In this document: positions 1 to 8,745 of the stretch, piece after piece
Layout: the number at the start of each line of letters is the position of its first letter
Position numbering within the stretch: the first letter of the stretch is position 1
Origin: Parabacteroides sp.
Lineage (GTDB): Bacteria > Bacteroidota > Bacteroidia > Bacteroidales > Tannerellaceae
DNA: 64,000 nt
Direction of reading: 5' to 3'
NCBI GenBank assembly: GCA_028707405.1
Contig: JAQWBH010000002.1
Span: 17,079 to 81,078 of the forward strand
Made by a program: the position numbers and the translations under genes
Notes under the pieces: model-generated
Seen by the model: the letters and a program-made list of their open reading frames with translations, nothing else
Database searches by the model: none
What the model was told of the DNA's origin: nothing

Positions 1-2123
1 TAGACAACCCATTCGGTTGTACCCACCTTCGGCCACCAGTGATAATAAGGTATCGAATGATCACCCTCGTTTTTAGGAACCAATCCGTCACGAATAGAAG
101 AGATGGCATTTGTCATATTCGATGCAGACAGTCGGGCCTGTCCGGCCAGTGTCGGTGGAGTCTTGGGTGAAGTAGCGTCCATCGACTGCGGCAGCCATAC
201 GGTCATCTCACCCGAACCACGATGCGACCAGGCGTAATAGGGAATCATCGTCAGTGTCACATCACGTACCGAAAGCTTACCGTTCTCGTCGTAATTAAGC
301 GCCTGTGTCGACGTTTTGATTTCGGTGAGACCACACAACAGGTCAGGTTTTTGTTCGATAGCAAATGTCGGTTTCCTGTTCATCAGTACGCTGCGGACAC
401 TGAAGTTATTGTCCGGCCATTCAGCGCAATACACCAGCGGTCCACGTTCCACGGCAATACGTCCACGATCGGCTTCCACCTTTGCATTGGCTTTTACCAC
501 ACGCGGCTCCATATCAAAATGAATCGTCACTTCATCTCCCTTTTTCCACTGTCGCGAGATTGAAAAATATCCCTTTTCCAAAGAAGAACTAAACGGTTTG
601 CCGTTAACCTTCAGTATATAGCCAGGTCGGATGGGATCAGCAAAAGTATACAGATTACTCGGTACCACCTCGTTCTGCACCCATCCGGGCACACGAATCT
701 TCAGAGCGAAAACCTGCCTACCCTTAGGTGTCACCGCAATGCGGATATTTCCACTCCACGGATAATCGGTACTCTGAACCAGCTTTACATCCTTCCCGTT
801 TACCTTTACTTCAGCGCTGTTGCTCATGAAGAGATTGACATATATACTGTTATCTTTCACTGCATATACATAGCCAGGAATCGACGGTATGAAGCGGCAT
901 ATATTCGACGGACAACAGGCGCATCCGAACCACGGCTGGCGATGATGTTGTCCAACCGACTCCAATGGATTGGGATAAAAGAAGGTACCTCCATCAAGCG
1001 AAACACCTGAAATAAGTCCATTATAAAGTGTTCGCTCCAAAACATCGAAATATTTCGAATCGCCATGTAATAAAAACAAGCGATAGTTCCAGAATACATT
1101 GGCGATAGCAGCACAAGTTTCGCAGTAGGCCGACATGTTAGGCAACTCATAGTTAGCACCGAAAGCTTCACCACTATTCGTAGCTCCAATGCCGCCGGTG
1201 ATATACAGTTTTTTTGTAACAACATTGTCCCAGATACGGTCGATGGCATGAATATAACCCGTATCGCCCGTCAGAGCCGCCACATCCGCCATTCCCGAAT
1301 ACATGTATCCGGCACGTACGGCATGCCCTACTGCTTCATTCTGCTCCAGGACAGGCTTATCTGATTGACTATAGGCATCCTTGATCGTCGTATAGCCGCG
1401 TTTGTCGAGAAAGAACTTCGCCAGATCCAGGTATTTCTTCTGCCCGGTAATGATATACAACTTACATAATGCCATTTCGGCAATCTGATGTCCCGGAACA
1501 ACAACGACCTGTCCCGGATTGTTACCTATAGCTTTCTCCGCACAGTCGGCATACTTGATAGCGATATTAAGGAAAGTACGCTTGCCTGTTGCCTGATAAT
1601 GAGCAACAGCTCCTTCAATCATGTGACCCAAATCATAAAGTTCATGACTCAGTACTTCCTCTTTTTCCCACCGTTTTGTCCCGGCCCATTCGTGAGGATG
1701 TTCTGGATTCATGGTACGAGCTGTATAAAGATAACCATCAGGTTCCTGAGCAGCCGCTACTAAAGTAAGCACACTGTCGATATATTGTTCGAGCTTCTTG
1801 TCGGGAAATGTCTGCATCGAATAACTTGCTCCTTCAATAGTTTTGTAAACATCGGTATCGTCAAAAGAATATCCCCCCACCTTATATTCCTTGCTGGGAT
1901 GAGCGGCCTTGACGAAATTATCATAACGACCGGTCTCTTTACATTTGCTGAATGCCAGTGGAATAGTCACTTCACGGCTAGCTTTAAGACGTTGTCCCCA
2001 AAAACTGTCGGTCACCTTCACAGAGGTGAAAGGCACCGGCGTAATCGCGTAACCTCCATTGCGTGTCTGTGCGAATCCTGCCAGACTCGTCACAAAAGAT
2101 AAACATATTAAGAGCCTTTTCAT
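1..2123 (-). CDS. GH127 beta-L-arabinofuranosidase-type glycosidase, 3' end off-window
   Basis: Secreted glycoside hydrolase of family GH127, whose characterised members release beta-L-arabinofuranose with a zinc-bound cysteine nucleophile. The ATG at 2123 opens 707 codons that stay open through the left edge, so the C-terminus is missing. Residues 1-19 form a signal peptide ending in GFAQ. The family metal/catalytic set is intact: Glu335 and Cys337 in an ETC motif, and Cys403/Cys404 in WFGCACCP. The last visible residues (YYHWWPK...TEW) belong to the C-terminal beta-domain typical of Bacteroidales homologues, so little is lost. It lies 16 bases downstream of a second GH127 gene on the same strand and is presumably its operon partner. 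The fold family is certain; the exact arabinoside cleaved is not visible. Confidence 0.9.
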   Translation of the reverse strand, partial: MKRLLICLSFVTSLAGFAQTRNGGYAITPVPFTSVKVTDSFWGQRLKASREVTIPLAFSKCKETGRYDNFVKAAHPSKEYKVGGYSFDDTDVYKTIEGASYSMQTFPDKKLEQYIDSVLTLVAAAQEPDGYLYTARTMNPEHPHEWAGTKRWEKEEVLSHELYDLGHMIEGAVAHYQATGKRTFLNIAIKYADCAEKAIGNNPGQVVVVPGHQIAEMALCKLYIITGQKKYLDLAKFFLDKRGYTTIKDAYSQSDKPVLEQNEAVGHAVRAGYMYSGMADVAALTGDTGYIHAIDRIWDNVVTKKLYITGGIGATNSGEAFGANYELPNMSAYCETCAAIANVFWNYRLFLLHGDSKYFDVLERTLYNGLISGVSLDGGTFFYPNPLESVGQHHRQPWFGCACCPSNICRFIPSIPGYVYAVKDNSIYVNLFMSNSAEVKVNGKDVKLVQSTDYPWSGNIRIAVTPKGRQVFALKIRVPGWVQNEVVPSNLYTFADPIRPGYILKVNGKPFSSSLEKGYFSISRQWKKGDEVTIHFDMEPRVVKANAKVEADRGRIAVERGPLVYCAEWPDNNFSVRSVLMNRKPTFAIEQKPDLLCGLTEIKTSTQALNYDENGKLSVRDVTLTMIPYYAWSHRGSGEMTVWLPQSMDATSPKTPPTLAGQARLSASNMTNAISSIRDGLVPKNEGDHSIPYYHWWPKVGTTEWVV

Positions 2124-2139
2124 CTTCTGTTGTATTTGA

Positions 2140-4581
2140 TTAATTCAGTTTCCATTCTATCACTCCGCCCGATTCACCTTTCTGCAACTGAATAACAAGG
2201 CGCATACCAGTAGTCTGAACCTCTTTGAAGTCGGTCGTATTGTAACAGTCTTTTTTACAACCATAAGCATTCAGCGGTTCCACATCCCTCCAGTCGTCGC
2301 CATCCTTATACTGTAATTTCCAACTCTGCGGAACACGGTAATTGCCATCATAATGGTCAAAATCCAGCCAATAGACAGAAGCCTGCCTAACTGTTTCGGG
2401 AGTGTCAAACACATACTCTATAGATTCTTCCGTTCCCTCCTTTAGGCAGAAATACCAATATGGTTTTGACATATCGTCAGAGGTTATCGGATCCCACTGG
2501 TCGTTGACACCGTAGCAATACTCGCGACGCTCTATGGCAATACCATCTTTTTGTATCGGCGCACTTACGATTGCGAATGATTTGGCACGCGATGCGATAG
2601 TCGGTTGCGGCGTTGGTTTTGCGTACTTTGCAGCTGCTGGTATCCATACAGCCATCTCGTCAGCACCTCGGTTCTCCCACGTCGAATAAGGAATAAGTTT
2701 AACGGGAACATCCTTTTCTATCACCTTCCCGTTTGTGTTGTCAAGCTCTTTAGCCGTTCCACTCAATTCTATGATTCCATTTAGCTTCTCCGCTTCATAA
2801 TTACAAGCAAAAGTCGCATTCTCCGGAATATACTTGTTAAATACATGGCGGTCATTCAAATCGACCCCTTCCATGCAGTACATCACTGGTCCGCGTTCAT
2901 AAGACAACAAGCCTCTATCCGCACGAACATTATCGTTCGCTTTCACACGGCGAACCTCCATCGGGAGAGCAAGCTCAACCACATCTCCTTTTTTCCATCT
3001 GCGATTGATAACAAAATAGCCGTTCACTGTTTCTCCCTGCAATTTCCTGCCATTGACAGAGACCGTATATGCATTTTTCAATGGCGTTGTAAACGAATAT
3101 AAATCGCTTCCCGGCACCGGCTCTTTGTCTGCCCATCCCGGAATACGTAGCTTCAATGCAAAAACAGAACTCTTCTCCGGATTAACGGTAAGCTTCACCA
3201 TACCATTCCAAGGATAATCGGTACTTTGCTCTATCCTGACGTTTTTTTTACCTAAAGCAATCTGACTATTGCTGGCGGCATAAAGATTAACAAAGATCCC
3301 ATCCTCCTGCGTAGCATACATATATTGAGGCACTGATGCCACGAAACGGGTAATATTTCCCGGACAGCAGGCGCAACCGAACCACGGTGCCCTTTCATGC
3401 TGCCCCATCGATTCAAGAGGATTATCATAAAAGAATTTGTCGCCACTCAAAGAGACTCCTGAGATTACGCCATTATATAAGGCTCTTTCCAATACATCAT
3501 AATACTTGGAATCGCCTGTAGCTAAAAACATACGGTAGTTCCAATAAACATTGGCTATAGAAGCGCAAGTCTCAGCATAAGCATTCATGTTATGTAGTTC
3601 ATAGTTCGGTCCGAAACCCTCACCCTGAGCACGCGAACCCATACCACCTGTTATATACAGTTTTTTTGTAGCCAAATTATTCCATAGACGACAGATTGCA
3701 TGGAAGTATGCCGTATCATGCGTTAAAGCCGCCACGTCGGCAACACCTGAAAACAAATATCCGGCACGAACAGCATGACCTACAATCTCTTCCTGCTTCA
3801 ATATAGGCATATGATCTTGACTGTAAGCATTCAATCGATGACCATCGGTACCCCTCCCCGTCTCTTCAATGAAATACTTCGCCATATCCAGATATTTCTT
3901 GTCGCCGGTTACTTTATAAAGCTTGCAAAGTCCCATTTCAACAATAGGATGCCCCGAAGGCACATGCTTTTGTCCTTCATTCGGTCCGAAAGTTTTGCAG
4001 ACCAAATCGGCATTCTTGATCGCAATATTCAAAAAAGTACGTTTTCCGGTTGCCTGATAGTGAGCTACAGCCGATTCATACAAATGACCACAATTATACA
4101 GTTCATGACTATTCAGTTTTTCCCATTTATGGGTTCCCCACCAACGGCTCAAACGAGTACACTTATTTGTTACACAAGTTGTCAGATAGCCATCCGGTTC
4201 CTGCGCCGCACCAATCAGAGTGATAACACTGTCCAGATATGCATCCAGTTTAGCATCATATTTCACCGCGAGTGAATAAGATGCGCCTTCAATAATCTTG
4301 TACGGATCAGTATCGTCAAAAGGAAAATCACCTTTATGCTCCCCTTTAATCAACCCGCCGGCCAAAGCAAAATTATCAAATCGTCCGTTAAGTTCGCATT
4401 GTTTAAATGCAGAAGGAATAGAAACAGTCCGGTTTATTTCAATCCGAGGAGCCCAAAAACGATCAGTCAAATGGACATTTGTAAAAGAGACGCCCTGAAT
4501 CATTTTTTCAGCAGACTGTTGTGCACTGCTAACGGTTGTAATAGTCGCAGCAAGCACTGATAAAAATAACCTTGATGACAT
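2140..4581 (-). CDS. GH127 beta-L-arabinofuranosidase-type glycosidase with C-terminal extension
   Basis: Complete 813-residue secreted GH127 enzyme, first gene of a tandem pair. A signal peptide covers about residues 1-20. The zinc/nucleophile residues are all present: Glu337 and Cys339 (ETC), Cys405 and Cys406 (WFGCACCP), close to the numbering of the characterised bifidobacterial enzyme. About 120 residues at the C-terminus (roughly 690-813, with YVFDTPETVRQASVYW and ending GGVIEWKLN) look like a small galactose-binding-type beta domain. The two tandem copies are clearly related but diverged, so they may act on different linkages of one arabinose-containing glycan. A -7 box at 4628-4621 gives a leader of roughly 30-40 bases. 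No SusC/D or sensor gene is next to it in this window. Confidence 0.92.
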   Translation of the reverse strand: MSSRLFLSVLAATITTVSSAQQSAEKMIQGVSFTNVHLTDRFWAPRIEINRTVSIPSAFKQCELNGRFDNFALAGGLIKGEHKGDFPFDDTDPYKIIEGASYSLAVKYDAKLDAYLDSVITLIGAAQEPDGYLTTCVTNKCTRLSRWWGTHKWEKLNSHELYNCGHLYESAVAHYQATGKRTFLNIAIKNADLVCKTFGPNEGQKHVPSGHPIVEMGLCKLYKVTGDKKYLDMAKYFIEETGRGTDGHRLNAYSQDHMPILKQEEIVGHAVRAGYLFSGVADVAALTHDTAYFHAICRLWNNLATKKLYITGGMGSRAQGEGFGPNYELHNMNAYAETCASIANVYWNYRMFLATGDSKYYDVLERALYNGVISGVSLSGDKFFYDNPLESMGQHERAPWFGCACCPGNITRFVASVPQYMYATQEDGIFVNLYAASNSQIALGKKNVRIEQSTDYPWNGMVKLTVNPEKSSVFALKLRIPGWADKEPVPGSDLYSFTTPLKNAYTVSVNGRKLQGETVNGYFVINRRWKKGDVVELALPMEVRRVKANDNVRADRGLLSYERGPVMYCMEGVDLNDRHVFNKYIPENATFACNYEAEKLNGIIELSGTAKELDNTNGKVIEKDVPVKLIPYSTWENRGADEMAVWIPAAAKYAKPTPQPTIASRAKSFAIVSAPIQKDGIAIERREYCYGVNDQWDPITSDDMSKPYWYFCLKEGTEESIEYVFDTPETVRQASVYWLDFDHYDGNYRVPQSWKLQYKDGDDWRDVEPLNAYGCKKDCYNTTDFKEVQTTGMRLVIQLQKGESGGVIEWKLN

Positions 4582-4620
4582 AGACTTTAAATTTATTATT
4601 TAAACGAATTCTTATGTTTG

Positions 4621-4628
4621 CAAATGTA
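4621..4628 (-). promoter_or_regulatory. -7 promoter box for the GH127 pair
   Basis: On the minus strand this reads TACATTTG, matching the Bacteroidota -7 consensus TAnnTTTG, 40 bases before the GH127 start. I see no clear -33 TTTG. Confidence 0.5.
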
Positions 4629-4679
4629 AGTATATTTCTCACACTTATTATTAAAATGGAGGAAAACAATACATTAATT

Positions 4680-4699
4680 TTATGAAAATAATTTCATAA
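4680..4699. promoter_or_regulatory. Perfect 8-bp inverted repeat upstream of oxyR (operator candidate)
   Basis: TTATGAAA, four spacer bases (ATAA), then TTTCATAA. It lies 12 bases upstream of the likely oxyR -7 box and between the divergent GH127 and oxyR genes. Placement over the -33 region suits autoregulation by OxyR, but that is inference. Confidence 0.4.
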
Positions 4700-4711
4700 G
4701 CTTTTTTTTAC

Positions 4712-4719
4712 TACTTTCG
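4712..4719 (+). promoter_or_regulatory. Probable -7 promoter box for oxyR
   Basis: TACTTTCG, one base off the TAnnTTTG consensus, 35 bases before the oxyR ATG and just downstream of the inverted repeat at 4680-4699. Confidence 0.45.
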
Positions 4720-4754
4720 TAGCCGAATACAAAAATAAGGAAAAACGCATAAAA

Positions 4755-5681
4755 ATGAATATACAACAGTTTGATTATATCTTAGCCGTAGATAACTACC
4801 GTCATTTTGCCAAAGCAGCCGAGCATTGCCGTGTTACTCAACCAACACTAAGTATGATGATACAAAAATTAGAAGATGAACTGGGTATCAAAATCTTCGA
4901 TCGCAATGTACAACCGGTAACTCCTACTCCTGCCGGTCGCAAAATTATTGATCAGGCGAGAGTGATCATTCAGCAAGTATCGCGCATGAAAGATATTGTC
5001 AGCGAAGAAGAACAATCACTAAAAGGAACATTCCGCGTAGCTGTTCTACCCACTATTGCCCCATATCTTTTACCCCGCTTCTTTCAGCAGCTTACAACCA
5101 AACAGCCTGATTTAGATATTCGTATCATTGAGATGCAGACAAAACCCACCATCAATGCCCTAATAAACGGAGATGTTGATGCCGCCATTATTGCAAACCT
5201 GCCAACAGAAATGCAATTGCAAGGGACTATACTATATTATGAAGAATTCTTTGTTTATATTTCTCGCAACGAGGCCATCTTTAAAAAAGATCTTATTCGT
5301 TCGGCCGACATTAGTGATGAACGTTTATGGCTTCTTGACGAAGGGCACTGCTTCCGCGACCAACTGATGCGTTTCTGCCAGATGGAAAAGGTCAAACTCC
5401 ACCAGGCAGCATATCGCCTAGGAAGTTTGGAAACATTTATGAGAATGGTAGAAAGCGGCAATGGCATCACATTTATTCCTGAACTTGCCACATTACAATT
5501 ATGCGACGCACAAAAAGAACTGCTCCGCTCGTTTGCCATACCAAAACCCACCCGTGAAATCGTTTGGATTACGCGTAAGGATTTTGTTCGTCACTCTATC
5601 GCCGAAATCATCATTAACAGCATTAAGGAAGCTGTTCCTAGAGAAATGCGTACGTTGCGTCCCGGATTCAAAGTAGTCTAA
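4755..5681 (+). CDS. oxyR: OxyR peroxide-responsive LysR-family regulator
   Basis: DNA-binding activator of peroxide and oxygen defence genes. This 308-residue protein has the LysR winged helix-turn-helix at residues 1-60 (FAKAAEHCRVTQPTLSMMIQKL) and an effector domain from about 90. The redox pair of E. coli OxyR is conserved at identical numbers: Cys199 in LLDEGHCFRDQ and Cys208 nine residues later (RFCQ). That makes it a true thiol-switch OxyR rather than a generic LysR protein. Its targets (such as catalase, dps, ahpCF) are not in this window. It is divergent from the GH127 genes and convergent with the apbE operon. Confidence 0.93.
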   Translation: MNIQQFDYILAVDNYRHFAKAAEHCRVTQPTLSMMIQKLEDELGIKIFDRNVQPVTPTPAGRKIIDQARVIIQQVSRMKDIVSEEEQSLKGTFRVAVLPTIAPYLLPRFFQQLTTKQPDLDIRIIEMQTKPTINALINGDVDAAIIANLPTEMQLQGTILYYEEFFVYISRNEAIFKKDLIRSADISDERLWLLDEGHCFRDQLMRFCQMEKVKLHQAAYRLGSLETFMRMVESGNGITFIPELATLQLCDAQKELLRSFAIPKPTREIVWITRKDFVRHSIAEIIINSIKEAVPREMRTLRPGFKVV

Positions 5682-5701
5682 AACGCAAACGTCATGCATA
5701 T

Positions 5702-5947
5702 TCATTTTTTATAAATGCTCAAGTGGCGGATCAACCAGAGCAATATCCTGAAAGCAATAGTCAGAGCATAAAATCCACACGTAATGATCAACATCCACAG
5801 GGCTTGTGTCCATAATTCAGACCATTCTGTTTTATACACAATAATAGAAATAACATTCATGATGAAGGCGGCAATAATACATCCTGCAAAAATATAAAGT
5901 TCCGTCTTCTGACGTTTTGATGAAATAAGTATATCTTTCATGATCAT
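5702..5947 (-). CDS. Small two-helix membrane protein of unknown function
   Basis: 81-residue protein not recognised as a named family. It has a short basic N-terminus (KDILISSKRQK), two predicted transmembrane helices at about 14-37 and 48-70, and a basic tail, so both ends are probably cytoplasmic. The ATG at 5947 overlaps the stop of the upstream oxidoreductase as ATGA, which points to translational coupling; an in-frame ATG two codons later is an alternative. It is the last gene of the apbE/oxidoreductase/membrane-protein operon. A role as a membrane anchor or partner of those redox proteins is inference from position only. Confidence 0.7.
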   Translation of the reverse strand: MIMKDILISSKRQKTELYIFAGCIIAAFIMNVISIIVYKTEWSELWTQALWMLIITCGFYALTIAFRILLWLIRHLSIYKK

Positions 5948-7260
5948 GCGAAATTTAAATAAGGTATTTTATATTCGGCCGGAAAAGTGACAATCCGGTT
6001 TTCTTCCATTGCCTGCAAACCCAGTAAACCCAGAACGGACGAATAGTAAGCCTCTTCCACCAGATTCTTTGCTGGTTTGCCTGTTATTGCCGCCTCACAA
6101 AATGCCGTTTCCAGCTCAACAGTGCCATCATCGGAAGCACCGACTGAAGAGGCGCCATCATGTGCAGTCATATGATCCATAATCATCTCTCCTTTATTTA
6201 TCGAAGCTGTTTCAGGCACCCAACTAGGTCCGGCAAATGAAACATTATCGAATACTTTATGCTCAATCTGATTGATCAACTGCATTATTCCCGGCGCAGG
6301 TTTTACATCTTCAAAATAATACCTGCCCTTTTCAGGTTCAACAGTACCCTTATTCCCAAGAATTTCTTCTTCCAGTCCATAAAATTTGTTAGAAATAATT
6401 GATTCATAAGTCATCTTCACGCCGTTGGAATAACGATAAATCAGACTCACATTATCATAGACTTCGCGTCCGTCCTTCCAAAAAACGATATCACCCATGC
6501 CTGTTACTGTTTCTGGAATCATCTTCAATGCCCAATTGCCGACCTGTAACTGATGTGTAGCCAATTCAGTCATCAATCCGCACGAAGTAGCCTTATAGAG
6601 ACGCCAGTTGATTTTTCTTTCCAGTTCAGGCGAGGGTACCGGTCGGCGCCAGTCATTATTACGAAACCAATATGCCCGAATACCACAAATCGTACCTATC
6701 AATCCATTATGAATCATTTCCATCACGCGAACATATTTAGGATCATACAGGCGCTGCTGTCCGATGAAAAGAACTTTCCCTGATTGCTTAAAAGTATTGT
6801 ACATATTAAGACAATCCTGTGGAGTCATCGCCATAGACTTCTCACAAAATACATGCTTACCGGCCTGCAATGACTCTATAGTCATATGCGCATGTTCATT
6901 CAAAGGTGTTGCGATCATCACAGCCTGAATATCCTTGTCCTCTAACAATCGGCGATAATCAACATACCTCTTCGCCTTTGGAAATATAGCCGAAGCATCT
7001 TTCAGATGTGGCGGGTAATTATCACACAAAGCCACTACATCAGCTATTGGATTGCTTTTCAGGTTATTCAGATGAAACTGTCCCCGGGAACCAGTTCCAA
7101 TAAAACCAATCCGCACCTTCTCCTTAACGATCTTTGCCTTATCGTCGGCGCTACATGATTGCAGCCAGGGAAATGCAGACAGCATCATGCCTCCGCCTCC
7201 CACCATCCCGAGTTCCTTAAAGAAATCTCGACGACTCAAATTCGTATCTTCACTCAACAT
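5944..7260 (-). CDS. Tat-exported Gfo/Idh/MocA-family oxidoreductase
   Basis: 438-residue NAD(P)-dependent oxidoreductase or NAD-assisted glycosidase of the Gfo/Idh/MocA family. The N-terminus has a twin-arginine motif (SRRDFF, Arg10-Arg11), a hydrophobic stretch and a possible lipidation Cys36 (WLQSC), so it is probably folded with cofactor inside and exported. The Rossmann nucleotide loop is GFIGTGSRG at 52-60, the family EK pair is Glu140-Lys141, and LMTELATHQ carries the usual active-site histidine. It starts inside the end of the apbE-type gene (7-base overlap) and its stop overlaps the small membrane protein start. The stretch around residues 368-376 (DGASSVGAS) resembles, but does not match, a flavinylation motif. 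The substrate is unknown, probably a sugar derivative. Confidence 0.87.
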   Translation of the reverse strand: MLSEDTNLSRRDFFKELGMVGGGGMMLSAFPWLQSCSADDKAKIVKEKVRIGFIGTGSRGQFHLNNLKSNPIADVVALCDNYPPHLKDASAIFPKAKRYVDYRRLLEDKDIQAVMIATPLNEHAHMTIESLQAGKHVFCEKSMAMTPQDCLNMYNTFKQSGKVLFIGQQRLYDPKYVRVMEMIHNGLIGTICGIRAYWFRNNDWRRPVPSPELERKINWRLYKATSCGLMTELATHQLQVGNWALKMIPETVTGMGDIVFWKDGREVYDNVSLIYRYSNGVKMTYESIISNKFYGLEEEILGNKGTVEPEKGRYYFEDVKPAPGIMQLINQIEHKVFDNVSFAGPSWVPETASINKGEMIMDHMTAHDGASSVGASDDGTVELETAFCEAAITGKPAKNLVEEAYYSSVLGLLGLQAMEENRIVTFPAEYKIPYLNFA

Positions 7261-8063
7261 AACTTGTATAAATGTATTTCATATAAATCAAACTTCTTCA
7301 TAATCGCAGGAATACTCTTTTCGTCAGCCACCATCAAGGCTGTCGAAAGTGCCTCACCCGCAACGGGATCCGGACCAATAACCGAAGCCATCTTATGTTC
7401 TTCAACGAACATTCCTGTTTTCGGATTAATAATATGTTTAGGATGCGTTGGCGTATTACCGGATGTAGTCAGGGTATTATCATGCAGCCGGAGGTTGTCC
7501 ATTCGCTCGTGTGTAAACGGGTTATCAATCCCCACAGGCCAATAATCGCCACACGGATGTGTACCGACAGCCAGTACCGAACTGTTCCCAAAATTCACCA
7601 ACGCCCTAGTCACCTTTTCGCGTTCCAATATTTCGCTAATCTTTTTCAATGCATACCCCTTGCCGATACCGCCCAAATCAATCTTCAGTGTCTCTGCCAG
7701 AAAATAAATACTCTTGTCCTTATCATTCAGCAACACCTTACTAAAATCATTTGCCGTGATATCAAAACAGCCTTCCGTCGACTCGTAATAGCGCTTGCAA
7801 TCAATCAAAAGCTGCCACAATTCATCACTTACATTCACGGCATAGACACTGGCTTCACGATTAATTTTCGATACCTCGCTATCCTCATCAAAACAACTCA
7901 ATAGACCGTTCAAACGCACAACCTCAGTTTGAATAATCTGCCATACACTACTTAGGAAAGCCTCCTCCCCACCAATCAGCAACACATCTAGTTCCGTCCC
8001 CATAACAGGCGACATTGAACCATGATAGAGCTGCGAATCAGTATAATAATTTGAATACGACAT
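7254..8063 (-). CDS. ApbE-type FAD:protein FMN transferase
   Basis: 269-residue member of the ApbE family, which moves FMN from FAD onto a Ser/Thr of a target protein. Family motifs are present: DLGGIGKGYA (129-138), NFGNSS (158-163), TTSGN (199-203), HIINPKTG (210-217) and DPVAGEALST (232-241), the last supplying Mg2+ ligands. Unlike most ApbE proteins it begins MSYSNYYTDSQLYHGSM with no signal peptide or lipobox, so it should be cytoplasmic. It is the first gene of a three-gene overlapping operon, with a Tat-exported oxidoreductase next, so modification before Tat export is an attractive but unproven model. No canonical FMN-binding-domain substrate is seen nearby. Confidence 0.88.
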   Translation of the reverse strand: MSYSNYYTDSQLYHGSMSPVMGTELDVLLIGGEEAFLSSVWQIIQTEVVRLNGLLSCFDEDSEVSKINREASVYAVNVSDELWQLLIDCKRYYESTEGCFDITANDFSKVLLNDKDKSIYFLAETLKIDLGGIGKGYALKKISEILEREKVTRALVNFGNSSVLAVGTHPCGDYWPVGIDNPFTHERMDNLRLHDNTLTTSGNTPTHPKHIINPKTGMFVEEHKMASVIGPDPVAGEALSTALMVADEKSIPAIMKKFDLYEIHLYKLC

Positions 8064-8123
8064 GATATTACATTTTTACATTGTTTAATTGTTGTGCGCA
8101 CACAATGCGTTAAAACTCGAGCG

Positions 8124-8131
8124 CAAATATA
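8124..8131 (-). promoter_or_regulatory. -7 promoter box for the apbE operon
   Basis: Minus strand TATATTTG fits TAnnTTTG and lies 61 bases upstream of the apbE-type start. Between it and the gene is a GC-rich inverted repeat centred on TGTGCGCACA (about 8088-8106). Confidence 0.5.
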
Positions 8132-8194
8132 ACAAATTCACGCAGCCAACGACAGATATAATTACCTTTTAATATTATTTTAATGAACCATACC

Positions 8195-8210
8195 ACATAC
8201 GAACGTATGT
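8195..8210. repeat. Inverted repeat ACATACG-AA-CGTATGT
   Basis: Perfect 7-bp arms around a 2-base centre, giving an operator-like 16-bp site in the gene-free region. Its ACGAACGT centre resembles half-sites of the array at 8490-8581. Confidence 0.45.
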
Positions 8211-8489
8211 CATTTTCAAGCGAAGCCGGATGTTCCCTAAAAAGGAGCTAAGCATATCCGAAAGTGACAAGACTGATGTACAGTAACAGCATATTCTGAA
8301 CATTATTGTGATGTATTGAATATTTACATGCAGTCTGTTAGTTAAAGAGAAGTCCAAATATAAACGCAACTTAATGATCAGCAAGATTGTGTAAACTACT
8401 GTCATTATTCATGGCCTATTTTATCTTTTCTACGAAAGAATCTTTACACGAGCCCTGAAGATTTTTTCTATTTGTACTCACTCATTTAT

Positions 8490-8581
8490 CGAACCACATA
8501 TGTGGAACGATCGTTCCACATATATGAGCCGATCGATTCATATAATATGGTTCGACCGTTCCATATTATATGGGACGATAA
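8490..8581. repeat. Tandem palindrome array with 22-23 bp period
   Basis: The core CGAYCG recurs at 8508, 8530 and 8553, with a partial copy (CGATAA) at 8576, so spacing is 22, 23 and 23 bp. Between cores lies a (C/T)CATATAATAT-like spacer. Unit one is a perfect 26-bp palindrome at 8498-8523 overlapping a second perfect 12-bp palindrome at 8494-8505. Unit two has arms ATATGA/TCATAT (8522-8527, 8538-8543). Unit three has perfect 12-bp arms at 8539-8550 and 8561-8572. Two-helical-turn spacing would place sites on one DNA face, as expected for cooperative binding of a dimeric regulator. The binder is unknown. Confidence 0.65.
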
Positions 8582-8745
8582 AAAGATGGGGAGGTTTGTA
8601 AAAATGTATCTTTATGTTTACAGAAACTTAATCTATACCAAACATAAAATGTATCAATAGAACAATAAATCAATGTAATAGATTGGCTTTTTTATTTAAA
8701 AGTACACTAAAGACAGAGCATCCAATAGGGTCATAAGAATATTAA

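Noticed and set aside
8175..8660. Two small open frames (76 codons minus strand, 62 codons plus strand) in the gene-free region
   Set aside because: No domain, signal peptide or usual codon pattern; the second runs through the palindrome array.
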